This document shows, piece after piece, positions 16,595-25,261 of a stretch of DNA of 64,000 bases. The notes beneath the pieces were generated by a model, which saw nothing but the letters and a program-made list of their open reading frames with translations, searched no databases and was not told the origin of the DNA. Each line of letters begins with the position of its first letter. Position 1 is the first letter of the stretch. The DNA is taken from positions 167,556-231,555 of the forward strand of contig NZ_LUHJ01000076.1 in the NCBI RefSeq assembly GCF_001597745.1, given 5' to 3'. This DNA comes from Anabaena sp. 4-3 (lineage in GTDB: Bacteria; Cyanobacteriota; Cyanobacteriia; Cyanobacteriales; Nostocaceae). A program made the translations under genes and the position numbers.

Positions 16595-17002
16595 TTATCC
16601 TAAGCTCCAATCTTGCAACTCTAGTCCTTCAATTCTACCGAAGTGTCGCTGATTGTGAGTAATTAGAACTAGATTATTAGCGATCGCAACACCGGCAATC
16701 AGCAAGTCAATATCGTCGATGGGGATACCTTGGAGTCTTAAGTTGGCGTAGATATTTGCGGATATGGTAACTGATTTTTCGCTCAGGGGCAAAACAGAAT
16801 TTTGGGCAGCAAACTCTAAAAACAAAGCAAGTTGCTTTTGGGCATCCCGATGCTTTAACCCACTCAGGATTTCGTAATAAGTGATGATACTGATGTTGAT
16901 TTGATTATAAATGGCTAAATAAGCCTGAAACTGGTTGACTACATTAGTATTACCACGAAAAAACAAGGATAAGATATCAGTATCAATCAATGCTGGTTTC
17001 AC
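16595..17002 (-). CDS. VapC-type PIN ribonuclease toxin
   Basis: 135 aa with the classic VapC layout: ALIDTDILSLFFRGN (first acidic site), YYEILSGLKHRD (conserved Glu), and IDDIDLLIAGVAIANNLVLIT followed by HNQRHFGRIEGLELQDW (distal Asp residues and C-terminal strand). VapC proteins cleave tRNA or rRNA once their antitoxin is degraded. I choose the GTG at 17002 because the family starts with MKPALIDTDI; this overlaps the antitoxin gene by 20 bp, the usual vapBC coupling. An open frame reaches 17050 but would add non-family residues. Confidence 0.88.
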   Translation of the reverse strand: MKPALIDTDILSLFFRGNTNVVNQFQAYLAIYNQINISIITYYEILSGLKHRDAQKQLALFLEFAAQNSVLPLSEKSVTISANIYANLRLQGIPIDDIDLLIAGVAIANNLVLITHNQRHFGRIEGLELQDWSLG

Positions 17003-17246
17003 GGCTTGTTCTTTGAGAGAATGCTTGCTGACGACGGATAGCGATATCATCTACAAATTCGCTGTATGCTTCCTCTGATAAATCACTCCAGCAGCCGGCG
17101 AACTGCATGATTTTTGTTGTGTTGCTGCTGTTGGTTTCTGCACTCAGTCGAAATCCATGAATCAATTCATACAGTTGTGCTAACTTCGCTTCTGGGATTT
17201 GCTGGACTTCTTCCCAGACCTTAATTTTCCATTCCGAAGGGTTCAT
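16983..17246 (-). CDS. VapB-type antitoxin
   Basis: The 87-aa protein (MNPSEWKIKVWEEVQQIPE) has a helical N-terminal half and an FAGCWSDLSEEAYSEFVDDI, AIRRQQAFSQR tail, the toxin-wrapping region seen in antitoxins paired with VapC in cyanobacteria. It is the first gene of the operon and overlaps vapC. It lacks an obvious ribbon-helix-helix strand, so I cannot say which DNA-binding fold it uses. The pair lies between the two perfect 56-bp repeats. Confidence 0.8.
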   Translation of the reverse strand: MNPSEWKIKVWEEVQQIPEAKLAQLYELIHGFRLSAETNSSNTTKIMQFAGCWSDLSEEAYSEFVDDIAIRRQQAFSQRTSRETSID

Positions 17247-17340
17247 TGGCTAATTTTTCCCAACTGTTCGACTTTATCTGCAAATATTGTCAGACACAAA
17301 TTATAGGGGGCGTAGAGCGTGTTTTCAAAGTTTAATTATC

Positions 17341-17396
17341 CCCCCCTAACCGCGAATGACAAGGGGGGAAACAGACACCGAGAAGGCGATCGCCTT
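17341..17396. repeat. 56-bp direct repeat, copy 2
   Basis: Perfect match to 16518-16573, 823 bp away in the same orientation. It ends 10 bp before the stop codon of the Ycf66 gene. Confidence 0.92.
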
Positions 17397-17406
17397 CTCT
17401 GAAAAT

Positions 17407-18183
17407 TCAACTACCCTGATGATTGGGTGGTTGTGGTTCCGTTGGTGCTTCAGCCGGGGGAGCTAACGCCGCATCGGGCGCAATTTCTTCCAACGGAATT
17501 CGTGTTTTCTCCTCAGTTTTATCATCCGCTTGGGCAACTTCCACCGCTTCCGGGGATGGGGGATGAGGTGGAATAACTTCAGGTACAGTTGCGGCTTCAG
17601 GTTCAGTAACAGTTGTAGCTGTTTCCTCTGTAGGCTGTGCTGCTACAGTTGGTGATTCAGATTCAGTAATAGTAACAGGCTCTTGGGCTCGTGTTTCTGG
17701 TGTTTCTCTCTTGTCGATAATCTCTACATCTGGTTTTGGCGTAGTTTCCGGTTGGGGAGTTGGAGTTTTTGGACTAACAGACTGTGTTCCTCGGTTTTTC
17801 AACCCTGCGAAAATCCCAGCTACACTTTGCTGTAACTGCGCCAACCGTTGGGGTAAAGATAAATTCGCCGCCTGTTCTTGCAGAGTAGTTTTCACAGCTT
17901 CAGAACTGGGTAATGGAGTTTGCTGTGCTTGGGGAGTCAACTGACGACGTAGTGCGAGAGTTTGCCAGCCAAACCACACCAAAAGAGCCACACTAGCCAC
18001 ATGACCGAGTAACAGACCTCCAGTAATGCGGGGAGCAAACACCCATAAAACTAGAGCATAAAACAGCCCTACTCCACTCCAAATAAAATCATTCTTGCGG
18101 TGGATTTCTGGAAAAAAGAAAGCTGATAGATAGATGGCTAAACTACCAAGGCCGACCACCAAAGCTAGGACATTTGCCAGCAT
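17407..18183 (-). CDS. ycf66: Ycf66 family membrane protein
   Basis: 258 aa. The first 85 residues hold three hydrophobic segments (ANVLALVVGLGSLAIYLSAFFFP; IWSGVGLFYALVLWVFAP; LLLGHVASVALLVWFGW) with the Ycf66 family pattern, also found in plastid genomes. The remaining 170 residues are Pro/Glu/Thr-rich and probably disordered. Ycf66 has no assigned function; a photosynthetic-membrane role is assumed from its distribution. The start at 18183 places TM1 at the N-terminus. Transcription runs toward the 56-bp repeat, which may act as a terminator. Confidence 0.88.
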   Translation of the reverse strand: MLANVLALVVGLGSLAIYLSAFFFPEIHRKNDFIWSGVGLFYALVLWVFAPRITGGLLLGHVASVALLVWFGWQTLALRRQLTPQAQQTPLPSSEAVKTTLQEQAANLSLPQRLAQLQQSVAGIFAGLKNRGTQSVSPKTPTPQPETTPKPDVEIIDKRETPETRAQEPVTITESESPTVAAQPTEETATTVTEPEAATVPEVIPPHPPSPEAVEVAQADDKTEEKTRIPLEEIAPDAALAPPAEAPTEPQPPNHQGS

Positions 18184-18413
18184 TTTTAGGTTACTCCTTT
18201 AACTAGGGATTGGGTATTGGGTATTGGGCATCGCTGCACTGGACATCAAACAAGTCAAAAGCCAAAAGTAAAGAATTTTGAATTTTGAATTTTGAATTGA
18301 TTTGTCCCCAGTCCCCAACCCCTAATTTCGCAAATTTTGCCAGCTATTTGTGAAGTTAGATACAATTTAATACTTTTGGACTGTGTTTCCAGTGAGCATT
18401 TCTTGTTTAGATT

Positions 18414-18488
18414 AACTCTTAATGTCTTCTTTAGGGGAGAAGAGAAAATCTCGGACTACCCTTAAAGATGAAGGAACCTGCAAGAGTT
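18414..18488 (+). promoter_or_regulatory. Structured 5' leader of gnd
   Basis: The outer arms AACTCTT (18414-18420) and AAGAGTT (18482-18488) pair. Inside, CTTTAGGG pairs with CCCTTAAAG around a small GAGA/TCTC hairpin. The string GAAGGAAC (about 18471-18478) is also conserved in the glnA/glutamine riboswitch class, but the other class landmarks are not clear. It ends 15 bp before the ATG, so folding could control translation. Confidence 0.35.
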
Positions 18489-18503
18489 AGCCAAACATAG
18501 TTT

Positions 18504-19934
18504 ATGACCCTACAAAGCTTTGGTGTGATTGGTTTAGCCGTTATGGGCGAGAACATCGCTCTGAACGTTGAGCGTAATGGCTTCCCAATTGCAGTTTATA
18601 ACCGTTCCAGAGAAAAAACCGATGCTTTCATGGCACAGCGTGCCGGAGGCCGTAATGTTAAAGCTGCTTTTACCTTAGAAGAATTCGTTGCCGCCTTGGA
18701 ACGTCCCCGCAAAATTCTTGTAATGGTGCAAGCAGGTAAGCCAGTAGATGCGGTCATTCAGCAGCTAAAACCTTTGCTCGATGAAGGCGATATCATCATC
18801 GATGGTGGCAACTCTTGGTTTGAAGATACCCAACGCCGGACTCAAGAATTAGAACCCGCAGGTTTGCGGTTCATTGGTATGGGTGTCAGTGGTGGTGAAG
18901 AAGGTGCGCTCAATGGCCCTTCACTCATGCCTGGTGGTACACAAAGTTCTTACGAGTACCTGTCACCTATTTTCAACAAAATTGCTGCTCAAGTCGATGA
19001 CGGCCCTTGTGTAACTTACGTTGGCCCCGGTGGGTCTGGTCACTACGTTAAGATGGTACACAATGGCATTGAGTACGGCGATATGCAGCTAATTGCTGAA
19101 GCCTACGATTTGCTGAAAAATGCCGGTGGACTTGACCACAATCAGCTACATGAAGTTTTTGCTGAGTGGAATACTACCGACGAACTCAATTCTTTCTTGA
19201 TTGAGATTACAGCCAACATCTTCCCCTACATCGACCCAGAAACCAAACTACCCCTAGTAGATTTGATTGTTGACGCAGCAGGTCAAAAGGGTACTGGTCG
19301 TTGGACTGTACAAACTGCTCTGGAATTAGGCGTTTCTATCCCCACCATTACCGCCGCCGTAAATGCTCGGATTATTTCTTCGATTCGTGATGAACGAATT
19401 GCCGCATCTAAGCAGTTGACAGGCCCCAGTGGTAAGTATAGTGGCTCTACTAAGGAGTTCATCAACAAAGTACGGGATGCCCTCTACTGTTCTAAGATTT
19501 GCTCTTATGCTCAAGGGATGGCTCTACTATCTACAGCTTCAAAAGCATATAATTGGAATTTGAATCTGAGTGAGATGGCGCGGATTTGGAAGGGTGGCTG
19601 TATTATTCGCGCTGGCTTCTTGAATAAGATTAAGAAGGCATTTAACGAAAATCCTGCATTACCTAACTTGCTACTTGCGCCTGAATTTAAGCAAACAATT
19701 CTCGACAGACAAGCAGCTTGGCGGGAAGTGATTATCACAGCTGCCCAACTTGGTATCCCTGTGCCGGCTTTTAGCGCATCTTTGGATTATTTTGACAGCT
19801 ATCGCCGCGATCGCCTACCCCAAAACCTCACCCAAGCACAACGCGACTACTTCGGCGCACACACCTATCTGCGTACCGACAAACCCGGCAGTTTCCACAC
19901 TGAATGGGTTCCCATCACTGAAACTAAGAAGTAA
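18504..19934 (+). CDS. gnd: 6-phosphogluconate dehydrogenase (decarboxylating)
   Basis: Converts 6-phosphogluconate to ribulose 5-phosphate with NADP+, the second oxidation of the pentose phosphate pathway, the main dark and heterocyst NADPH source in cyanobacteria. The N-terminal dinucleotide fold GVIGLAVMG is at 7-15, the substrate signature IIDGGNSW at about 97-104, GVSGGEEGALNGPSLMPGG at about 129-147 and the catalytic lysine in GHYVKMVHNGIEYGD. The C-terminal all-helical domain ends normally. 476 aa, standard length. It is preceded by a structured leader and followed by a strong terminator, so it is monocistronic. Confidence 0.98.
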   Translation: MTLQSFGVIGLAVMGENIALNVERNGFPIAVYNRSREKTDAFMAQRAGGRNVKAAFTLEEFVAALERPRKILVMVQAGKPVDAVIQQLKPLLDEGDIIIDGGNSWFEDTQRRTQELEPAGLRFIGMGVSGGEEGALNGPSLMPGGTQSSYEYLSPIFNKIAAQVDDGPCVTYVGPGGSGHYVKMVHNGIEYGDMQLIAEAYDLLKNAGGLDHNQLHEVFAEWNTTDELNSFLIEITANIFPYIDPETKLPLVDLIVDAAGQKGTGRWTVQTALELGVSIPTITAAVNARIISSIRDERIAASKQLTGPSGKYSGSTKEFINKVRDALYCSKICSYAQGMALLSTASKAYNWNLNLSEMARIWKGGCIIRAGFLNKIKKAFNENPALPNLLLAPEFKQTILDRQAAWREVIITAAQLGIPVPAFSASLDYFDSYRRDRLPQNLTQAQRDYFGAHTYLRTDKPGSFHTEWVPITETKK

Positions 19935-19967
19935 GTTTCTAGTTCTCTAAATCTCAATTTATTTGTC

Positions 19968-19997
19968 AGTGGCTCTAAATATTAGAGTCACTTTTTT
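19968..19997 (+). terminator. Rho-independent terminator of gnd
   Basis: AGTGGCTCTAA (19968-19978) pairs with TTAGAGTCACT (19982-19992) around a 3-nt loop with one mismatch, followed by a run of six T. It lies 34 bp after the gnd stop. Confidence 0.88.
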
Positions 19998-20223
19998 CTT
20001 ACCTATTCACTTCTTTAAACTACCTATTTTATATCATGTCCGGTTAATTACTTATGATAAGTTTTCGATGCTGATATTTTCTCTTTTCTCTTTTCTTGTT
20101 CCCTACCCGAACAGATATGATAACTATTCAAACGGACATGATATTAGTTCTGATTTTGTTCACTTAGCGTCTTTTATAGAGGACTAAAGTCCTCACTACA
20201 TACAAATAGGTTGCTCATGGCAT

Positions 20224-21375
20224 TTATTCGTTATTATTCCCCAGATATTTAGCTTTTAATTCCTCTAATTCTAGGTCTATTTTGCTGTTATTTACAGAAA
20301 TATTATTCCCGGTTGGCGGTTGTATATTTTGGGGTTGGGGTTTCCCACCAGTCTTAAATTGAGTTTTTAATTCCTCTAGTTCTAAATCTATTTGACTTGG
20401 TGAATTTGCTACTAATGTTGGTGGCGAAGTCGGTGTTACTGGATTAATCAATGTCGGTGGGATTGTTGCTGCTGAAGATTGTTGATTCAAATCTTGCAAA
20501 ACTGCATCGGCTGTCTGATAGCGTCTAGCAGGAATGCTGACTAGCATTTTGTTGAGAATGTTAGTTAAATCCTGACTGATGGGGGTTTTTAAGTATTGCT
20601 GCCAAACCCAATTATCATTATTTACATCATAGGAATCAAAAGGTGATCGCCCAGTTAATAATTTAATACAAGTCGCCGCCAAACTATAAATATCACTCGC
20701 AAAAATCGCCCTTCCCCTGATTTGTTCTGGAGCAACATATTCAGGACTACCAATACTTGTACCTGTTTGATTTAAAGCGGTTTGAGTCGCCGATTTACAA
20801 GCCCCAAAATCTACTACAAATAATTTATTGTCACTGCGCCGCAAAATAATATTTTCTGGCTTAATATCCCGATGAATTACTTGTCTATCATGACAAAATT
20901 TTAAGACTGGCAATAAATCATTTAATAATTGCCGAATCTGCTTTTCATCAAAAGCACCTTTGTGTGCTAGTTCCTGGGCTAAGTTGGCTCCATCAATAAA
21001 TTCTTGTACTAAATATTGTCGATCATCTTGGGTAAAATACGCCAAAAGGTCAGGAATTTGAGGATGACTGCCCAAGTCATCTAACTGTACGGCTTCTTGG
21101 TTAAATAATTCTATCGCTTTCTGTACAGTATTAGTGCCTTGGGCTTGGGGGTAAAATTGCTTAATCACACAGGGCGGTTTAGAAGGTTTATCTTCATCCA
21201 CAGCTAAGAAAGTCCTGCCAAAACCCCCTTGTCCGATGGGTTTGATGGCACGATAACGTTCTTTGAGCAGTAACTTAGAACCACAACTTAAGCAAAACTT
21301 CACATCGTTAGGGTTTTCTGGCTTGAGACAACGGGGATTAAGACAGTAACTCATTGGCAGGATGGCGTTTGACAT
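20224..21375 (-). CDS. Ser/Thr protein kinase with N-terminal zinc ribbon
   Basis: The start MSNAILPMSYCLNPRC leads into a zinc ribbon (C11-x4-C16 ... C28-x2-C31), a common cap of cyanobacterial Hanks kinases. Then come the glycine loop IGQGGFGRTF (about 47-56), VIKQF (ATP Lys), HRDIKPENIILRR (intact HRD) and VVDFGACK. The kinase domain ends near 285. The last 80 residues are Pro/Thr/Asn-rich and carry IDLELEELK twice. I start at 21375 because a GAG precedes it; 21354 (MSYCLNPRC) is also possible and 21420 (GTG) unlikely. There is no membrane segment, so it is probably cytosolic. It is divergent from the next gene. Confidence 0.92.
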   Translation of the reverse strand: MSNAILPMSYCLNPRCLKPENPNDVKFCLSCGSKLLLKERYRAIKPIGQGGFGRTFLAVDEDKPSKPPCVIKQFYPQAQGTNTVQKAIELFNQEAVQLDDLGSHPQIPDLLAYFTQDDRQYLVQEFIDGANLAQELAHKGAFDEKQIRQLLNDLLPVLKFCHDRQVIHRDIKPENIILRRSDNKLFVVDFGACKSATQTALNQTGTSIGSPEYVAPEQIRGRAIFASDIYSLAATCIKLLTGRSPFDSYDVNNDNWVWQQYLKTPISQDLTNILNKMLVSIPARRYQTADAVLQDLNQQSSAATIPPTLINPVTPTSPPTLVANSPSQIDLELEELKTQFKTGGKPQPQNIQPPTGNNISVNNSKIDLELEELKAKYLGNNNE

Positions 21376-21522
21376 CGCTCTAACTGTCTTTATTTTGCCC
21401 TGTGAACCGCTTGGCGGCACTCAAAATTAAAAATTCTGACAATATACTGAGAATCTCACTAGAGCCGATGTCCCCAGTTTGTGTCATAATAAGCCGATCG
21501 CTAGAGTAATAAGTTACTAACT

Positions 21523-22554
21523 GTGCAATCAACGGACGATATTAACTACCTAGCTGCGGCGTTGCAACAGCCTACTGATCTGAGTTTTGAACTGCCAGAT
21601 CCTGAAGATGAACAGATTCCAGAGTCAGATTTTCAACAACAGCTAGATATAGCTTGGCAGGTGTGCGATCGCTTTGATTTGCAAACTGAAATTTGGCGGG
21701 GGCGCATCTTAAGGGCTATCCGCGACAGAGAAAAAAAAAGCGGTGATGGGCGTGGTACTGGTTTCCTCAATTGGCTCAAGCAACGGGAAATCAGCAAAAG
21801 TCAAGCCTACGCCTGGATACAATTGGCTAACAGTGCTGATACGCTTTTACAAGAAGGCAAGCTAGAGCCGAGTGCAGTCAATAATTTTAGTAAACGCGCT
21901 TTTATTGAAACCTCGAAAGCTGCGCCAGAAGTGCAACAGATGGTGAGTGAAGCCGCTAGTAAAGGCGATCGCATCACTAGGCGGGAAGTCCGTCAACTCA
22001 CCGACGAATGGACAGCGATGAGTTCGGAGTTGTTACCCGAACCAGTCAAAGTTAAAGCCGCCGAAAATTCCCTTCCCCCCCGCTACATTGCGCCTCTGGT
22101 GAAGGAAATGGAAAAACTGCCAGAACCACATCAAAAATTTATTCAAAAAGAAATTGCCGCTAGCCCCGATGTCGATACTATCAAGCAAGTAACCACAGAA
22201 GCGCGTCAGCTAGCCAAATATCTCAAGTCGGCGGCGCAAGTGCAAGCATTAACACAGAATGATATAGACATCGAGACAGCCTTAGAAGAAGCCCAAAGAA
22301 TCGGCTGTTTAAGTGTAGCGGCTGACTTAGTAAATCAAGCCTCCCAAATCGAACAAACCATTGCCAAGTTATACATGACGTGGAAACGCATTAGTAATCT
22401 GGCAGATAGATTATATGTAGATACTGGTGCCAGTACCCCCAACTTGCGATCGCTCCTCAGTAGCATCGAACCCCTAGGTAGTGAAGTCATGGAAGTCCAA
22501 CTTAGTGGTGCTATTGAACACACCGTCCGCCTGCAAATTCAAGAGACAAATTAG
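21523..22554 (+). CDS. Conserved cyanobacterial protein of unknown function (343 aa)
   Basis: I do not recognise a named family. From a GTG start the protein is acidic (PDPEDEQIPESDF), then has a segment FLNWLKQREISKSQAYAWIQLANSADTLL (about 84-112) that loosely resembles the helix-turn-helix-like repeats of DUF3102 or ParB-type proteins. A long helical region follows (VTTEARQLAKYLKSAAQ and onward, about 220-300). There is no signal or membrane segment. A DNA-binding role is only a guess from the S-x-S-Q-A-Y-x-W motif. GTG at 21523 is the only start upstream of the conserved part. Confidence 0.7.
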   Translation: MQSTDDINYLAAALQQPTDLSFELPDPEDEQIPESDFQQQLDIAWQVCDRFDLQTEIWRGRILRAIRDREKKSGDGRGTGFLNWLKQREISKSQAYAWIQLANSADTLLQEGKLEPSAVNNFSKRAFIETSKAAPEVQQMVSEAASKGDRITRREVRQLTDEWTAMSSELLPEPVKVKAAENSLPPRYIAPLVKEMEKLPEPHQKFIQKEIAASPDVDTIKQVTTEARQLAKYLKSAAQVQALTQNDIDIETALEEAQRIGCLSVAADLVNQASQIEQTIAKLYMTWKRISNLADRLYVDTGASTPNLRSLLSSIEPLGSEVMEVQLSGAIEHTVRLQIQETN

Positions 22555-22558
22555 GGAT

Positions 22559-22611
22559 GTTGATGGTTGATGGTTGATGGTTGACAGTTGACTGTTGACT
22601 GTTGACTGGGT
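22559..22611. repeat. STRR: TGATGGT/TGACTGT heptamers
   Basis: Consecutive 7-bp units TTGATGG, then TTGACAG/TTGACTG, directly after the 343-aa gene. Same family as 3082-3114 (inverted) and 41331-41364. Confidence 0.8.
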
Positions 22612-22639
22612 AAAAGTCTTCTCCCCCTGCCCCCACTCC

Positions 22640-25135
22640 CTACTCCCTACTCCCCAATCCACCGCAAGCCGCCGACTTCAACCCTAGACTATGGGGTACA
22701 CTGGGTGCTTGAGCAACTAGGACTACATTACCATTGCCATCTACTATCCAACCTTGAGCTTCGACAATTTCACCAGAGCGATCGCTAGCCGCCAATCTCC
22801 CTGTATATACTTCTCTATGCTGCTGAATACTACTACCACGATTTCCCGGATCTACTGGTAATTTAATCCAGTCTGCCAGCACCGCATCATCCATCAATGG
22901 ATCAGTAGGACTCGGTGTAATTCCTCCGCGACCAGTAACAACAAATGAGCTTATTTTAGTGTTTATACCAAAATTACAACTAGAAGATATTTGCTCAGAA
23001 GCATCAACAGGACTTGTTGGCAGTTCTACTAAACTTTTACTGGGGTCTACATCAGGTGTATTAATTTTTACAGTACCACTTAATGAAGGATTTTGTTGAG
23101 AAAAGGCTGTGATGTCGTTTGTTTCCAGTTTGTTGGGGTTTAATTCCTCTGGATTGTCAGTTCCTAGCAACCTCACCAAATCTGCACGACTACGTACTAC
23201 AAAACTAAAAATACTCTTAGCGTTGATAGTAACTCTACCGCCATTACCAGAGAAAGCATTAGCGGTGATATCGCTATTTTCTAAAGGAATACCAACAAGG
23301 AAACCATTAGGCGCATTGATGGTAATGTTACCACCATCTCCACCGCCTAATGTTTGGCCTGCATTGGTAGAAATTTGACTGTTTTGACGCATCCATAGCA
23401 AATCCTGCATATTGAGCGTAATATTTCCCCCTCTCCCGGCTTCACTTTCGGCTACCAGTTGTCCTTGATTTTCTAATCGCATGGAACGAGCATTGACTGT
23501 AATCTCACCGGCTGCTCCTAGCTGAGTAGGGTCTCCTAAGTAGATATAATTGTTTGGTACTGCACTACTGACACGTATCGCGCCCCCATCCCGAATCATC
23601 AATTGCCCAGTATTCAAAGTTACATTGCCTGCGTTTCCAATACCCCTGGTTGCAGTAGAAATACGACTGGGGACACCATTAGTTGAAGTGCCAATTATTT
23701 CTATAGCCTCAGAGGCGTTAACTGTCACATTGCCGCCTCTACCTGTAGCTGGTAAATATTGGTTAGTTCCTGGTAATAGTATACCCGCAGACTCTGTTAA
23801 TATCCTCGCTCCATTTTCAATACGTAAAGTCCTCGTGTTGATGATTACATCCCCACCATCTCCATTGTCAGGAGTAGCAGTAACTAATCCACTGGATAAA
23901 GCCTGACTACCAAGAGGAAAACTACCACTCAACAATACAGAATCTGAGGCATTGATCACTAACTTGCCACCAGAACCCAAGCGTAGCACTTGATTTTGTC
24001 CTAAGACATTATCTGGAAACTGCGCTCCTGTGCTGACTTGAGCGAAATTTCTCACAATCAACTTACCTGTTGTAATTGTTAAGTCTCCAGCGTTTCCAGA
24101 ACCAAAAGTTCTGGTAGTCAAAGGTGTACCACTAACTAACTCCACAAATTCTGAGGCATTAATCGTTAAATTACCTCCTTGCCTAGCACCTAAAGTATTA
24201 GCTAAAAGCTGTGAACTGCTATTAATGAAAACTTGCCTACCTTGTAAATGAATACTGCCGCTACCTTCACCACTCACATCCACTATAGATGGACTAGCAG
24301 GACTACCTACAGTCCCCCTTGTTAGTTGAATGTTTTGAAAATTGCTCACATTTTCGTATCCCAGAAGCCAACCTTGGTTGATGGGGTTGATACTTACCAA
24401 ACTATTACCGCCAACACTTCCTAGTTCAATTCTTCCTTCCTTGGCGGTTAAATTTCCACTCTCCAAAATCACATCACCGCCTACCAATGCCAAAGTTTGA
24501 TTTGACAACACTTGTAAACCAGCCGGGCGGTTTAAACGATTAGTTTCGCCTCTCAGACTTGCTTGGGATTGATTGCGTATTGTAGCCGCCGTAGTGCCAA
24601 ATTGCAAGCCAATAGGGACATTTACTGCCAATAATGGCACTGTCTGAGGGCTAACAGCACTAAATTGCAGATTATTGCCAAAATGCACACTACTAGCCGT
24701 GCTAGCTAAAAATGAACCTTGAATGTCTAACGCCGCATTAGAACCAAAAATAATGCCATGGGGGTTAATCAGAAATAAGTTAGCAGTGCCGTTAGTTCTG
24801 AAAATGCCGTCAATATTGGAAACAGAATTGCCAGTGACTCGACTAATAATATTTTGAATATTTGTAGCGTTGTTGAAATAAGCTGTATGAGCATTAGGCA
24901 CTGAAAACTGCTCAAAACTGTGGAATAAATTACTCCCACGAATTGCCCCCCCATCGATTTGATAAATAGTTTGGTTATTAACCAAGCTAGGTGTGACAAC
25001 TGTCGTCTCAGCACCCAAGGTGTTGTCTTCTTGGATTTGAGCAAAAGCACCATTTCCAAAAAAAGCAGATATGCTAGCAATTGCTAAAGCACTTACTAGC
25101 CCTAAGTTTTTATGGTAGCTTCGGCTGTGATACAT
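22640..25135 (-). CDS. Two-partner-secretion exoprotein (filamentous haemagglutinin N-terminal domain)
   Basis: 831 aa with a signal peptide (cleavage likely after GAFA, about 32) and then the TPS domain: GAETTVVTPSLV, IDGGAIRGSNLFHSFEQFSV, and the motif LFLINPHGIIFG (NPNG-type, here NPHG). The rest is a parallel beta-helix with repeated GNAGNVTLN, GGNVTVNA and GRVTINA turns. Such TpsA proteins are exported through an outer-membrane TpsB pore by their TPS domain; no TpsB gene is in the window. The last six residues come from STRR DNA, so the original end may have been slightly shorter. The small gene at 25262 lies directly upstream on the same strand. Confidence 0.9.
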   Translation of the reverse strand: MYHSRSYHKNLGLVSALAIASISAFFGNGAFAQIQEDNTLGAETTVVTPSLVNNQTIYQIDGGAIRGSNLFHSFEQFSVPNAHTAYFNNATNIQNIISRVTGNSVSNIDGIFRTNGTANLFLINPHGIIFGSNAALDIQGSFLASTASSVHFGNNLQFSAVSPQTVPLLAVNVPIGLQFGTTAATIRNQSQASLRGETNRLNRPAGLQVLSNQTLALVGGDVILESGNLTAKEGRIELGSVGGNSLVSINPINQGWLLGYENVSNFQNIQLTRGTVGSPASPSIVDVSGEGSGSIHLQGRQVFINSSSQLLANTLGARQGGNLTINASEFVELVSGTPLTTRTFGSGNAGDLTITTGKLIVRNFAQVSTGAQFPDNVLGQNQVLRLGSGGKLVINASDSVLLSGSFPLGSQALSSGLVTATPDNGDGGDVIINTRTLRIENGARILTESAGILLPGTNQYLPATGRGGNVTVNASEAIEIIGTSTNGVPSRISTATRGIGNAGNVTLNTGQLMIRDGGAIRVSSAVPNNYIYLGDPTQLGAAGEITVNARSMRLENQGQLVAESEAGRGGNITLNMQDLLWMRQNSQISTNAGQTLGGGDGGNITINAPNGFLVGIPLENSDITANAFSGNGGRVTINAKSIFSFVVRSRADLVRLLGTDNPEELNPNKLETNDITAFSQQNPSLSGTVKINTPDVDPSKSLVELPTSPVDASEQISSSCNFGINTKISSFVVTGRGGITPSPTDPLMDDAVLADWIKLPVDPGNRGSSIQQHREVYTGRLAASDRSGEIVEAQGWIVDGNGNVVLVAQAPSVPHSLGLKSAACGGLGSRE

Positions 25136-25261
25136 GACAAAATGATTACCCCAAGTCGTTACGCACTAGCAATACTGACTGGGATAATCATACTCTGATA
25201 CGCTATCTGTAGCGGAAATATTTCCGTGCAGAAAAACACAATTTTTTGTTTGACAAATTGT

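Noticed and set aside
18348-18363. NtcA-like site (GTG-N8-TAC) upstream of gnd
   Set aside because: First half-site deviates from GTA, and no well-placed -10 box supports it; chance match likely.
19963-20187. 74-aa plus-strand open frame after gnd
   Set aside because: It begins on top of the gnd terminator hairpin and has low-complexity, non-protein-like composition.
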